A stretch of DNA of 64,000 bases. Source: Cannabis sativa. Taxonomy: Eukaryota > Streptophyta > Magnoliopsida > Rosales > Cannabaceae. Positions within the stretch are counted from its first letter, which is position 1; each line of letters starts with the position of its first letter. The DNA lies in the NCBI RefSeq assembly GCF_029168945.1, contig NW_026870037.1:434001-498000 (forward strand). Direction: 5' to 3'. The position numbers and the translations under genes are program-made. The notes under the pieces were generated by a model. The model saw only the letters and a program-made list of their open reading frames with translations, was not told the DNA's origin and made no database searches. Shown piece by piece: positions 10,479 to 23,789 of the stretch.

Positions 10479-13400
10479 GAATTCTAGCTTGGAACTGCCG
10501 CGGTCTCGGGAATTCCGCGACAGTTCGTCAATTGGCGCATCTGGTGCGCCACCATAAACCCGAAGTTTTAATTCTTTCTGAAATTCGGATTCCTTCTCAT
10601 AAATTCAATAAAATTTGTTTGAGACTCCAGTTCGAGGGCATTCATTATGTCCCTCCTGTGGGTCTATCGGGGGGATTGGGTATGTGTTGGATGAAGGGTG
10701 TCAAATGTAATATACAACACTCCATGAAATACTTGATTACTGGTGAAATAACCTCCGATCCTCCTGGAACATCATGGCTATTATTGGGGACGTATGGGCC
10801 TCCCAACAAGACAGACAAGGAACGATTCTGGCTTCATGTAGGAGATTTCGTTCTTAATGCTACATCTCCTATGGTCCTCTTCGGGGATATGAATGGTACT
10901 CTCCAAGACAATGAATGCCACAACTACAACGGAAATATAGCTCGGTATGCATTTGACTTTAGGCGAATGGTTCATAGAGCGGGATTAATTGACCTTGGCT
11001 TCCAAGGCCCAGTGTACACTTGGGCTAAGGGGGGTGGATGCTCCAATGGAATACAAAAGATGAAGCGGGCAAGACTTGATCGCGGCCTAGCCTCTACTGA
11101 ATGGCGGATCCTTTTCCCAAATGCAATTGTCAACCACTTATCGGCCACAGATTCAGACCATCGACCCTTGCTTCTAGACACTTTGGGAGGGGTAAAGTGC
11201 AAGCGTCGTCAGTTCAAATATGAAAATATGTGGGCGCGGGATCCCCGATCCTTCTGGGTTGTTAAAGAAGCATGGAAGGAAAGGCGTCATCAAAACCCAA
11301 TGATTAACTTCCACCGTAAAGTCAAAGCAACTAGCAAAAAGCTTCAACTATGGAACAAATCACAATTTCATCATCTATCCCAACAAATTCAGCAAGCAAA
11401 GGATTTAGTGCAGGAGGCAGAAAAGAAAAATAACGACAACTTCAATGAAGTCGATCAAGCAAAACTGAAGCTCACAGAGGCCCTGTTGCGGGAAGAGATC
11501 CATTGGAAACAAAAGAGCCGAGTTCAGTGGCTGCAAGAAGGGGACAAATGCTCCAAGTTCTTCATGGCCTCCACCATCATCCGAAGACGAAGAAACTACA
11601 TCCAATGCATCAAAGAAACACCGGGCGGTGATTGGATCATGGATCAGAATTTAATTGCCCAATGCTTCCTCCATAAGTTCCAGGATTTATTCAAAAAGGA
11701 TGATACCACCCTCATTCCGCTAAAAGAAGGAACTATGCTGAAACTGATCTCTACCGAAACTAATGTCAATTTAAATGCTATACCATCAGCCGACGAAGTC
11801 AAGGCGGCCATCTGGGACATGGGGAGGGACAAGGCTCCGGGCCCGGACGGACTCCCACCAAACTTCTACATCCACCACTGGGAGACGGTTCATGAGGATC
11901 TTATTGACATGGTGATCCACTTCTTCACACAATTGGAGTTGCCAAAATATATCAACGATACCTCCATTGTGTTGATACCGAAGAAGGAATCCCCATCTTT
12001 AGTAACGGACTACCGCCCCATCGCACTGTGCAACGTAGCTTATAAGGTAATCTCGAAGATCATTGCCTCTCGACTCCGACCTTTGCTACACCATATAATA
12101 TCCCCGAATCAGGCAGCGTTCATCAAAGGAAGACATATAGCCGAAAATACAATGATTGCTAGGGAGATTGTACACTCCATGAGGAAAAAACGAGGTAAGA
12201 GAGGAGTCATGTTAATCAAATTGGATCTCGAAAAAGCCTATGATAAACTTGACTGGGACTTCGTCAACACGGCTCTTCTTCACTGTGGATTCACTAGCCC
12301 CTTAACCGATTGGATCACTTCTTGTATCAAGGTACAAGAAATTAAACTTCTTCTCAATGGTTCAATAGTCGGGAAATTTACCCCGGAACGGGGTTTGCGA
12401 CAAGGAGACCCGCTGTCCCCTACTCTCTATATAATAGCAGCTGAGGTTCTATCACGTCTTCTTATCGAAAGTGAAAATCAGGGGAGATTAAAAGGATTCA
12501 AGCTCACTCGCAATGGGACCCCGATAACGCACCTAATGTTCGCGGATGATATAATCCTTTTTGGTCAAGCCACAACTAGAGAGGCAAGGGGGTTCATGAA
12601 TTGCCTTGACTACTATTGCAAATGCTCGGGGCAATCCATCAATCTGCAAAAATCGACGGTTTTCTTTTCTAGAGGAGTTTCAAGCAGGAAGGCCCAATCA
12701 ATTACACAAATACTAGGGATGCAGAGAATGAATGATAAAGCAACTTACTTGGGTCTACCATTGTTTAGATCAATTAAAAGAACAGAAGATACTCAATTCC
12801 TAGTGGACCGTGTTCTGAAGAGAATACAAGGGTGGAAAATGAAACTGCTCTCTAGTGCGGGAAAGACTTGTCTGATTAAATCTGTGGGCTCGAGTCTATC
12901 TAATTATGTGGCCTCTTCGGATGTAATTCCAAAAACAACAGCTAACAAGGTTGACAAACTACTCCGAGATTTCTGGTGGGGTGACACGGAAGACAAAAGG
13001 AAAATGCATACAATTTCCTGGGAGCGGCTTTGTAGACCAAAACTTGGTGGAGGCCTTGGGTTTAGAGCAACGGAGACGATGAACAAGGCTTTCCTCATGA
13101 AGTGGGCTTGGAAAGTATTGACGGAGGAGAGTGGGCTATGGTGCCAACTTATGCAGGAAAAATACATAAAGCATCACAACTTCCTTGACATGGAAGCCAA
13201 GCCTTCAGACACAATCCTTTGGAAGGCCATCCTACGTGCTCGAGAGGAACTCCAAAAAGGCCTTTGCCGAAAAATTGGGAATGGATTGTCCACTTCCATT
13301 TGGTTCGACAAATGGGTGCCAGGGACCAACAGACAACCAACACCTCGGGTAACAAATTCACATGGAGTAAGTCTAGTAAGTAATTTTATTTGCAATAACC

Positions 13401-14569
13401 AATGGAATTCAGATATGATCAGAAGATGGTTCCAACGGGAAGACGCAAGGGAAATCCTCAATATCTCCCTCCCTATCAGCCCATCGAATGATTCATGGCT
13501 ATGGCTGCTTGAATCAAATGGCCAATTCTCGGTCAAATCGGCTTATAGGGTGCTTAAGAATTATGATGTTAGCTCTGAAACTGAAAGGAAATGGAGAATA
13601 ATATGGGGGAGTAGTATCCACTCTAGGCTTAAGATGATGTGGTGGAAAATCCTTTCCAACTTCCTTCCCACCAAAGAGAAACTAAGTCCATTCATTGCTC
13701 TTACTGATACCAAATGCCCTCTGTGCAATGTTGAAAACGAGGACAGCATCCACCTTTTTTGGAGGTGCAACGTTGCAAGGTCGCTCTGGTTTGGATGCAA
13801 CTGGGGGGTCCGAGTTGATGCTAACAGTACCCTTTGCTGGGATGAATGGCTCCTTTGGTTCCATAAGGAGGAAAATAGGCGGCCTATATCCAACTTCAAC
13901 CAATTTTTAGAAGGGGCGGCAATAATCTTTGAACATATATGGAGGGAGAGAAATAGAATTGTGCATGAGGGGCGATCTACTCCAGTCCACAACTTAATAG
14001 GAATGATCAACAAAAGGCTAGACGAGATGGATTCCACTCGCACCAGAACAGATGATATGCCAGCTGAGTGGCAACCCCCCCCTCCGGGCTGGATCTCCTG
14101 CAACACGGATGTCTCCATTGGGCGTAATCAATCAGCAGCAGCGGCCATTCTCAGAGACCATACCGGTAAGATACTAAAGATCCTCACTGTTCAAATAAAC
14201 TACAATGATCCGCTTGCTGGGGAAACCTTTGCAGTTTGCAAAGGAGCTGAAACAGTCACACAATTGGGCTATAGAAATGTCATCTTCCAGTGTGACTCCA
14301 AAAGTGCAGTTGCAGCTCTGAATTCAAAACCAATACACATACACAACTTGCATTTTAACATACAGGACGTGGCCCGAAACTTCTTCAAAGTAACTGGTTT
14401 TTTCAACCTCTGGGAGATTCAATGGGTTCCTAGAGGCTGCAATGGTGTAGCCCACTCTGTGGCTCGATGGGCAAATCAGAACAACAGCTTCGGTCTTCTT
14501 GATTTACCCAATTTTGACGATTTCCTGCAGCAGGTGCTTGCAGATGGTCGTGCGGATCTAGTTAATTAG
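10475..14569 (+). CDS. LINE ORF2: endonuclease, reverse transcriptase, zf-RVT and RNase H
   Basis: 1364 codons from the ATG at 10475. The frame is open 60 bases further upstream, but [13 protein letters not shown] is the standard endonuclease start. Domain order: an apurinic-type endonuclease at about residues 1-230 (NCRG, LSEIR, GDMN and the SDHRP motif); reverse transcriptase centred on FADD at about residue 689, with the upstream RQGDPLSP motif; a zf-RVT region with CPLC and HLFWRC near residues 1085-1105; and a C-terminal RNase H-like domain from about residue 1208 (NTD, GETFA, CDSKSA and a final VAHSVARWA). The last motif has His where many RNase H proteins have Asp, a variation common in plant RVT_3 domains. 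No stop or frameshift is seen, so the protein may be active. Confidence 0.95.
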   Translation: MRILAWNCRGLGNSATVRQLAHLVRHHKPEVLILSEIRIPSHKFNKICLRLQFEGIHYVPPVGLSGGLGMCWMKGVKCNIQHSMKYLITGEITSDPPGTSWLLLGTYGPPNKTDKERFWLHVGDFVLNATSPMVLFGDMNGTLQDNECHNYNGNIARYAFDFRRMVHRAGLIDLGFQGPVYTWAKGGGCSNGIQKMKRARLDRGLASTEWRILFPNAIVNHLSATDSDHRPLLLDTLGGVKCKRRQFKYENMWARDPRSFWVVKEAWKERRHQNPMINFHRKVKATSKKLQLWNKSQFHHLSQQIQQAKDLVQEAEKKNNDNFNEVDQAKLKLTEALLREEIHWKQKSRVQWLQEGDKCSKFFMASTIIRRRRNYIQCIKETPGGDWIMDQNLIAQCFLHKFQDLFKKDDTTLIPLKEGTMLKLISTETNVNLNAIPSADEVKAAIWDMGRDKAPGPDGLPPNFYIHHWETVHEDLIDMVIHFFTQLELPKYINDTSIVLIPKKESPSLVTDYRPIALCNVAYKVISKIIASRLRPLLHHIISPNQAAFIKGRHIAENTMIAREIVHSMRKKRGKRGVMLIKLDLEKAYDKLDWDFVNTALLHCGFTSPLTDWITSCIKVQEIKLLLNGSIVGKFTPERGLRQGDPLSPTLYIIAAEVLSRLLIESENQGRLKGFKLTRNGTPITHLMFADDIILFGQATTREARGFMNCLDYYCKCSGQSINLQKSTVFFSRGVSSRKAQSITQILGMQRMNDKATYLGLPLFRSIKRTEDTQFLVDRVLKRIQGWKMKLLSSAGKTCLIKSVGSSLSNYVASSDVIPKTTANKVDKLLRDFWWGDTEDKRKMHTISWERLCRPKLGGGLGFRATETMNKAFLMKWAWKVLTEESGLWCQLMQEKYIKHHNFLDMEAKPSDTILWKAILRAREELQKGLCRKIGNGLSTSIWFDKWVPGTNRQPTPRVTNSHGVSLVSNFICNNQWNSDMIRRWFQREDAREILNISLPISPSNDSWLWLLESNGQFSVKSAYRVLKNYDVSSETERKWRIIWGSSIHSRLKMMWWKILSNFLPTKEKLSPFIALTDTKCPLCNVENEDSIHLFWRCNVARSLWFGCNWGVRVDANSTLCWDEWLLWFHKEENRRPISNFNQFLEGAAIIFEHIWRERNRIVHEGRSTPVHNLIGMINKRLDEMDSTRTRTDDMPAEWQPPPPGWISCNTDVSIGRNQSAAAAILRDHTGKILKILTVQINYNDPLAGETFAVCKGAETVTQLGYRNVIFQCDSKSAVAALNSKPIHIHNLHFNIQDVARNFFKVTGFFNLWEIQWVPRGCNGVAHSVARWANQNNSFGLLDLPNFDDFLQQVLADGRADLVN

Positions 14570-14756
14570 TTTTATTCTTGCTGTTTTCTTTTCTTTGTTT
14601 TGCTGGTATTGTTTAAGTTTCTTTTGGGGCGTTTTTGCCTCTGCTACTTCTTTAGTTGCTTTGCCTTATGGCTGTTGTTTTGCCTCCTGTAAAGGCTTGC
14701 TTTTTCTCTTTCGTGGTTCTTGGAACCTCTAATCAAAAAAAAAAAAAAAAAAAAAA

Positions 14757-14772
14757 AACCTTTTGGATCAAA
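14757..14772 (+). repeat. LINE target-site duplication, right copy
   Basis: It repeats 8186-8201 exactly and follows the poly(A) tail. Confidence 0.92.
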
Positions 14773-15201
14773 CTTATATAATCTGAAAGTCAGAAAAATA
14801 AATAAACATAAACTGAATAACACACCCAATACCTTTCTCATTTTCATTTGCCTTATCGGTTGTGTAGCCAAAATAATTTCGTTCTATAAAGTAATGACTT
14901 CACCAGATATTATTCAGGACTTCAGATATTACATGATGAGTTAATATATATTAATATTTGCTTTGACTAATCCAAATAGTATTCAGTGTGTGAACGTAAA
15001 TATATAGATAATTCTATTAATATTAATTTGACCTATTATTTAATATGTTTGATAAAAAACCCTATTCTTCTCATTTTTTATATAGTAAGTTTTTTTTTCC
15101 TTCTTTCCTTATGAAAATGTATATATAAGAAAAAAATTTAAACAATATCATCTATATCTATCTAACAATATATATAGTTTTTTTCCTTCAAATAAAATGT
15201 A
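14773..15201. other. Spacer between the LINE and Helitron B
   Basis: AT-rich host-like sequence with no gene. Without the LINE, the two Helitrons would be only about 460 bp apart. Confidence 0.5.
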
Positions 15202-15541
15202 TCTATTCTATATAAAGTGTGCCTATATAACTGAAATTTTTAATTTATGAGAAATTCATGATCAATTTTAATTTTTATTAAATAAAATAATAAAATAATA
15301 ATAAAATAAATCCTATTAATATTTGAACTGATATTTAATAAAATAATAAAATAAATCCTATTAATATTTGAACTGATATTAAATATTGGAGAATCACAAC
15401 CCATTTAAAAAGAAAACAACCGGGGATTAATTTCAAAAATAGCTGTTCCCTTTTCAATTCAAAGCCCGAGATTTTTTCGTCACTTTCTCGAGAAAATCTG
15501 ATCCCAATTCACCACGTTGCTGAGTGTGGAAGCCGAGTATT

Positions 15542-15625
15542 ATGTCGTCCAAGTACTTGCCTTACTCCAACAAAGATATCAACCGCTATGACAACGCCAA
15601 GTTCCGTCATCGTTCCTGGTTCAAG
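15542..15625 (+). pseudogene. First coding exon of an unidentified host gene
   Basis: An ATG in a good context opens 28 codons (MSSKYLPYSNKD...) ending at a clean donor, AAG|GTTTAT. About 100 bases of GC-richer, leader-like sequence precede it. No matching second exon follows; the next coding-like piece comes from another gene. I do not recognise the protein. It is probably a 5' gene end captured by Helitron B. Confidence 0.55.
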
Positions 15626-15786
15626 GTTTATTCAACATTAAATTCTTACTATTCTGTTGATGATGATTATAATGCTCGCTGAATTGTGTAGTTTCTATGT
15701 TTGTATATTCATAGATTGGAGATTTTGGTTGGTTTTGATATGCGTTTTCATGTTTTGCTTGGTTATTGATAGAAATTATTAGAATT

Positions 15787-15876
15787 GTGGTGGCTGGCCG
15801 AGCTTCTGCAATTGAAACAGGGACAAAGCTTTACATATCAAACTTGGAATATGGTGTTTCAAACAAGGATATTAAG
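15787..15876 (+). pseudogene. ALY/THO4-type RRM exon fragment
   Basis: The translation includes the phrases AIETGTKLYISNLEYGVSN and KDIK, then a donor-like GT at 15877. It closely resembles the start of the RRM in plant ALY/REF mRNA-export adaptors (RNP2 region LYISNL). The rest of the RRM and the flanking RGG regions are absent. It is therefore a truncated fragment that could at most form a chimeric transcript with the exon at 15542. Confidence 0.75.
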
Positions 15877-16337
15877 GTTACTTTCCCCATTATTTCTAAT
15901 TATATTTTTTTCCCTTCATATATACATATATGTATTAGTTTTAAATAAACATTTTATATTATTCTTTGTTTATTCTGAGATCATATAATTACAATTATTA
16001 CGTTCTGCAATCTATACTTTTTATTTTTGAAATATTAAACTGCACAGTATTATATTGAATTTATTTTTTGCAATACTGATCGTAACACTTCTTCCCTGAT
16101 TTGTAATTATTAATGAGAGGAAAATTTAGTCATCCTTACCAGTTGGTTGTTACATATTTTGCTATTGTAGGAGACTTTGTCGGCTTTCTTACTAGATAGC
16201 TACTACATTTAGTGTTTTACTGAGTTCTGGTTAATTGTGTTGTTGGTACACGTCATTATGAGTATAGCAAAAAATATAATGTCAATAGGGCTGAGAGGGC
16301 TCTCCCCAATCTTTTCTTGGATACAACACATACAACA

Positions 16338-16430
16338 TGTATCAAGGTGGGTGATATTAAATCAATAATTCGATGCAGATGCGTGTGTAAGATTTGGTTC
16401 TCCGTCCTGGATTCAATTTACTATCAACAC
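16338..16430 (+). pseudogene. F-box domain fragment
   Basis: The frame reads VGDIKSIIRCRCVCKIWFSV, the second half of a plant F-box motif (family pattern LPxKSLLRxRCVCKSW). The first part of the F-box and the downstream repeats are missing. Weak coding resemblance may continue to about 16720, with breaks. This is the third apparently unrelated gene piece inside Helitron B. Confidence 0.65.
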
Positions 16431-18283
16431 AAAAAGTTATTGATAATACTCCCTTTACTTTCATATTTAAAAGCGATACCCCCAGAAAAAAAAAAAAAAA
16501 AAAAAAACATTCTATGAGTATATTTCTAATGAATCACGAATTCTCCATCACAATAATCACATACTAAGTGATCACCATTATCTCCATTTTTTACCACACA
16601 GATATTTTCGTATATTAGCCACATGTGATGATTTGTTATGCCATAAAATAGAAAGATCAGGTATATATATCAAAACTAACAACTCGGTTCATATTAGGAC
16701 TTCTATAGAGATCAAGTATAAAAAAAATAAATAAATGAAAGGAAAATCATTAATTTGCTTCTTCTTCTTCGTACATAAACAATCACTCAGTCCAATTGTC
16801 AAACCACTAATGAAACAAAATCACTGATAGAAGAAACCCAAACTCTATAATCAGGTTAGACTTTTTTTATTATTATTAATATGAGTTCTATCACTTTCTT
16901 TATTGTTATCTAATTTGTATAAATTGTATTGGTATTACAAATATACAATACTTTAAATTGTATTGGTTCTACAAAAATACATTACCTTTTTTTTTTGAAG
17001 AAATACATTACCTAAAACAGAAATACATTACCTAAAACAAAAACTAAATATAACAATACCTTCAAACTATCTTATTTACGTTTTAAATCTTTATATATTA
17101 AAATTTAATTTGAGAAAACTTAAAAAACAAAAATAAAGTAAAAACGTAAGAAAAATGAAGATTTAAATAAGATAGTTTGAAGATATTCTTCCATTAATAA
17201 ATTAATAATAAATAATTATTAAAATTTCATATAATTAGAATATATATATAGATATTTGTGATAGAAAAAAATTATAAAAAATAAAGTAAAAAAATCTTTT
17301 TTCAATATGATATTTTTTTAAACCCAAAAAATTAAACAATCTTTTTTTTTTTTTTTAAATTAACAGTCTTTTTTTTAAATTAACAATCTTTTAAACGGTT
17401 ATTAGTTTTCAATAATAATATATTTGTTAAACAAGATAAAAAAAATAATATAAATAACAAAGAAATAGGAAACGAATATTTTTTCACATTTTGAAAAAAG
17501 AGGAAACTGCCTATAAATATAAAATCTAAAGAACCAAATCCTCACTCGGAAACAAGCAAGAACTTCCTCTGATCAAATCAAAGCTTATGTTGTCTACATT
17601 CTTTCATTTTTTTTTTGTTATCAGTTTAGAAATTTTTGAAAAATATGTTTATGTTTATAGGAAGAATAACTACATTCTTTTCTTTTTTTCTTTTTACTTT
17701 GTTATCAGATTAAATTGTTAGAAATATATGTTTTCTTTTTCGTTCTTTTCTCTCCAAGATTATGATATTTTGCTTTTTCTTGCTGTCGATTAAATTGCAT
17801 GGCACTGATAATAATGACTTTTGTATTTGAAATTCATTTGATAAATGTAAAAAAGAGTTAAGATGGGTTTGAGGCATCATGATGATTAAATTGCATGGCA
17901 CCGATTTGATAATGACTTTTGTATACAAAAATTACACTATTGTCTCTATCAAAGAAAATGAAGATTGAAATCCACCAATAATTATCATTAGTTTTCTTAT
18001 CTACAATTTTTAGACTAATGCTATCTTCAATTATCAACAATTTAGAGATTGATTTTTAATTTTCTTTTTATCTTAACCTCATTTAAGTAATGTTTCTTTA
18101 AATATTGGAACATCAATTTTTAGTTTATTTTTGGATTAACTTAAGAATATATTTAAATCATTAAGCTTTCTTAAACACTAATATATTGTATTCAGTATTC
18201 AATAATAATCTCATTTTCAAATAACATAGAAAAAACCTAGCATAAAATTTAATATACGTGCCTTGCACGTAGTTTTTTGCTAG

Positions 18284-20025
<1,742 letters not shown>

Positions 20026-20070
20026 TGTTGGGGATTATTGTACCAAGATCTAGATTTACTACCATGTATG

Positions 20071-21943
20071 TGTTGGGTTTTGTGCCATAAATAAAACTCA
20101 TTTCAATATAATCAGATTTACTAATTAATAAAAGATCAGAAATCGCTTTTATGTAGCATGGTTCACATGATTTATTTCATGATTAAGTTAAATGTACAAA
20201 TTCTATTAAGTCCACAACATATATAAATATGTATTTATTTGTTCATGATTATAATATCGTCAGCACAGTGGAATATAACCATGATTATGTGTTCAAAAGT
20301 TTAATTTCTATAATTTATCAGTTCACTGAATTTAGATTGGTAGATAATCAACGATAAGGTATACTTACACCTTGGATAAGTTTTATGTCCTTTTCAGGGC
20401 ATTGACAAAGTTTACCAGTATCGGATGTATGGAGTATACATTTGAAGGGACCGATATTAATCTTAGATAAGATATCATAAACTTACCGTTATATCTTTCT
20501 AAGTACATATCAATGGTTGATCTTAGGTCTATGGATCTTAATCTTGATATGGTTAGGTTCAGCTTAGTTGTATTATTTATGTTCTTTGAGTTGTTCGTGG
20601 AAGCTAACTTTTGGTTCTGGTGGATACTTATATCTTGGGAACATGGTAGTTCAATTGAGTGGGAGCACTGATCATAGATATGGAATCTATAGCTTCTATA
20701 AGTAATTAGAAGTGAAACGATGATTTCCTTCGAGCTTGGCTGAATAGAGATAAATGATTGATATCTCATTTCAGTAATTATATTAGTTTACTGAAATATC
20801 ATTTATAGGTTGCTAAGTGTTTTAAGGATAAAATACATTGAAGGGTAGAACGGTAAATTTGTTCCTATTCGGTGTAGATCATCTATAGAGAATCTCTGAC
20901 CATTAGGATTGTAACAATGGATAATCATAAAGTATCTATATCGTGGTACATATGGAGCGTTCTATATAACTGAGAGTGCTATTCACTTCCAAATCTATAG
21001 TGGCGCAAGGCGGAATTATAAGTTAGGGAATTTACTTGGTGAATTCTAAATCTACTTATTGAAAGCTTGGTTATATAGGCTCATGGTCTCCTCACTAGTT
21101 GAGATAATACTGCTTCCAGACTCAGTTAATTGGTTTTAATTAATTAATTATAATTCTAAAATTAGACTATGTCTTATTTAAGAATTTTCACTAAGCAAAG
21201 GCTTAATTGTGAAGAAAAGAAATTTTGGGGTCAATTTGTTAATTAAGACACTTTATATGGTCTAATTAATAAATTACATAAATGTCAATTTTATTTAGTA
21301 ATTAATTATAATTATTAAATAAATAGTTTTGGCATTTATAGGATTGAATTGGAAAATATGGTATTATTGAAAAGAAGAATAAGTGGTTGAAGTAAAGTGG
21401 CAGAAATCTAACTAGAAACTAGTCCTTATTGTGTATGGCCTAGAAGTGATTTTTGCCCAATTTTTTATTCTTTTTTAATCCATATAATTCAGCCATAAGC
21501 CCTAGTTGAAACACTATAAAAGGAACATACTTTCACTCATCCAACTTTTTGTCAACTTGACTATTCAACCAACCTAGATGAGAGAGTTCCTTCCTTAGTG
21601 ATTTCTCACCTCCTTCATTGTTCTTCCATATTTTAACCTTGAGTGAATGAGTGTCGTGCCCACACATATCAAGTCAAGTACTCAATCATAGTGAGTAAGA
21701 CAGTGGTAACCAAACCCGAAGGAGAGAAAGAGATTCAGGTTCAGATTTTGATAATGCTCTGCTACGCAAAGGAATCAAGGGCTAAAGATCATGAATGAAA
21801 GGAATCATTATATTCTACTGCAATCAATGTAAGGTTTTCTTAAACCTTTATGTGTTTATTTTCATTGTTTTAGAGAATTCATATTTAGGATGTTAATCAA
21901 CATACTTGTTAGTAAATCTAAACCTCGTAAAATATTCCCAACA
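20071..21943 (+). mobile_element. Solo LTR (Copia-type), inserted in reverse into a related LTR
   Basis: It starts TGTTGGGTTTTGTGCC and ends ATATTCCCAACA, with the 5 bp target duplication GTATG on both sides (20066-20070 and 21944-21948). It belongs to the same family as the LTR it interrupts and as 48177-50102, but faces the other way. A single LTR with intact target duplication indicates integration followed by LTR-LTR recombination. Confidence 0.88.
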
Positions 21944-22217
21944 GTATGTTGTTTAACATCCTAAATATGAATTTCTAAAATAATGGAATTTAAACACATA
22001 TAAAGTTCAAGAAACCTTACATTGGTTGCAGCAGAATTATATGACTCCTTCCACTTAGATCTCTAACTCTTGTTCCTTTCTATCGCAGAGTATCACCAAG
22101 ATTTGAGTCCAATTCTCCTTTAGTTGATTGGATTCTTCATAGTCTTACACATTATGATTGAGTACCAACTTGCTATGTCTCGGCATGTGCTCTATCACTA
22201 TAAGGGATTCGAAAATT

Positions 22218-22220
<3 letters not shown>

Positions 22221-22270
<50 letters not shown>
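22221..22270 (+). repeat. (GA)25 microsatellite
   Basis: A pure GA run inside the older LTR. Short 'gggattcgaaa' words stand on both sides of it. Confidence 0.95.
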
Positions 22271-22274
<4 letters not shown>

Positions 22275-23775
22275 TTCGAAATAGAGAAAGAAAGAGAATG
22301 CTCAAATTTGACTGAAAGGCTTAAGTGCACTAACTGCCAGTTTTGAGTTCATCACTATCTATTTATAGGAATCCTTTTAGGTTTAGGTTTGAATTATTTA
22401 GCATTAAAAAATTGATAAATAAATGGTAAAATTGAGCATTAGTGGTCGACCATAGGATGTGGGCCACCACTTGCAATTTTGCCATTTTTCAACTATTTGT
22501 CCTATTCTTTTACAAATGTAATACTTTCCAATTCAACCACTTAAATGTCAAAACTATTTATTTAATAATTAAAATTAATTATCAAATAAAATTACATTTT
22601 AATATAAATTAATTAGACTTATTGAAGTCTTTTAATTAACAAATAAAACCTAGAATCTCTTATCTTCACAATTAAGCCCTAGCTTAGTGAAAATTCATAA
22701 ATAAGACATAGTCTAATTTTATAATTATAATTGATTAATTAAAATCAATCAACTTAGTCTTACAAGTATTATTGTCTCAACTAGTATGGACCATGGGCCT
22801 ATATAACCGAGCTTCCAATAAACAAATCTAGAATTTACCAAGTAAATTCTCTAACTTATTAATTTCTCCTTACACCACTATAGATACAATTATATAGAAC
22901 GTTCTATATGTTTCACGATATAGATAAGCTATGAAAATTTAACCATCGTTCTAATCCCAATAATCAAAGATCATCTATAGATGATTTACATCGAGTAAGG
23001 AAAAATTTAACGTTTCACCCCTCATTGTATTTTATCCTTAAAACAACTTAGCTTCCTGTAAATGATATTTCAATAAACTAACATAATCGCTGAAATAAGA
23101 GCTCTTCCATTTATCTCTACTAAGCAAGGCTCGAAGGAAATTATCATTTCACTTCTATGTCTAGATAGAAGCTATAGATTCTATATTTATGTTTAGCACT
23201 CCCACTCAATTGTACTATCATGTTCCGAAGCTGTACATGTGACCCGAACCAAATGGTAGGCTTTGACTAACAACTCTAAGAACACAAATAACACTCTTGA
23301 GATCGAACCTAACCATGTTAGGATTAAGATCTTTTGATCTAAGATCAACCAGTGATATTGACTTAGAAAGATACAACGGTAATATAATAATGTCTTTACT
23401 AAGATCAATATCGGTCTCAGTCTAATGTATACTCCATACATCTGATACTAGCATACTTTGCCAATATTTTGGAAAGAACATAACACTTATCCAAGGTGTA
23501 AGTAAGCTTTATCGCTGACTATCACATCAATGTAAATCTAGTGCACTGATGAATCATTGGACATTATCTTTTGAAGCATATAATCACAATTACCTTCCAC
23601 TGTGTTGACATCACTGTAATTGTGAATAACTATATGTTCTAGACTTAACAGAAATTGTATACATTAAATCATAAATATGAAAACTACATGTAAACATAAA
23701 TAACTTCTAATCTTCTATTGATAACAAATCAGATTATATTGAAATGTGTTTTATGTAGGGCATAAAATCCCAACA

Positions 23776-23789
23776 AACTCCCACTTGCA
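23776..23789 (-). other. Polypurine tract of the Copia element
   Basis: On the minus strand the bases before the LTR read TGCAAGTGGGAGTT, the usual Copia 'AAGTGGGAG' plus-strand primer immediately upstream of TGTTGGG. Confidence 0.8.

Larger units (their letters stand above)
8202..14758 (+). mobile_element. Full-length, apparently intact plant L1-type LINE
   Basis: The element runs from the left target duplication to a 24-A tail (14735-14758). It is about 6.56 kb, with a 150 bp 5'UTR, two long uninterrupted frames (ORF1 8352-10478, ORF2 10475-14569) and a short T/G-rich 3'UTR. The target duplication is perfect and neither ORF has a frameshift or stop, which points to a recent insertion. It sits only 44 bp downstream of the 3' end of Helitron A. 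By family knowledge, ORF1 is an RNA-binding particle protein and ORF2 supplies endonuclease, reverse transcriptase and RNase H for target-primed reverse transcription. Confidence 0.95.
15202..18283 (+). mobile_element. Non-autonomous Helitron B carrying host gene fragments
   Basis: The 3' end has a six-base-pair palindromic hairpin (acgtgc, loop ctt, gcacgt) at 18256-18270, then CTAG at 18280-18283 followed by host T. The proposed 5' terminus is TCTATTCTATATAAAGTG at 15202 after host A, similar to Helitron A. Inside are at least three exon-like fragments from unrelated genes (15542-15625, 15787-15876, 16338-16430), the same 'aaacccaaaaaattaaacaatc' word found in Helitron A (near 17322), and a roughly 100 bp direct duplication near 17785-17930. 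No Helitron replicase is present. The 5' end is less certain than the 3' end. Confidence 0.65.
20026..23775 (-). mobile_element. 3' LTR of a Copia-type element, split by a solo LTR
   Basis: On the minus strand an LTR starts TGTTGGGATTTTATG at 23775 and ends at 20026. It is interrupted by the opposite-orientation LTR at 20071-21943. Rejoined at GTATG, the LTR is about 1.87 kb and matches the solo LTR at 48177-50102. A purine tract lies immediately upstream on the minus strand, marking this as the 3' LTR of an element whose interior lies to the right. Confidence 0.8.

Noticed and set aside
8492..14118. Many minus-strand and alternate-frame ORFs across the LINE
   Set aside because: They are shadows of the two long coding frames, which have clear domains.
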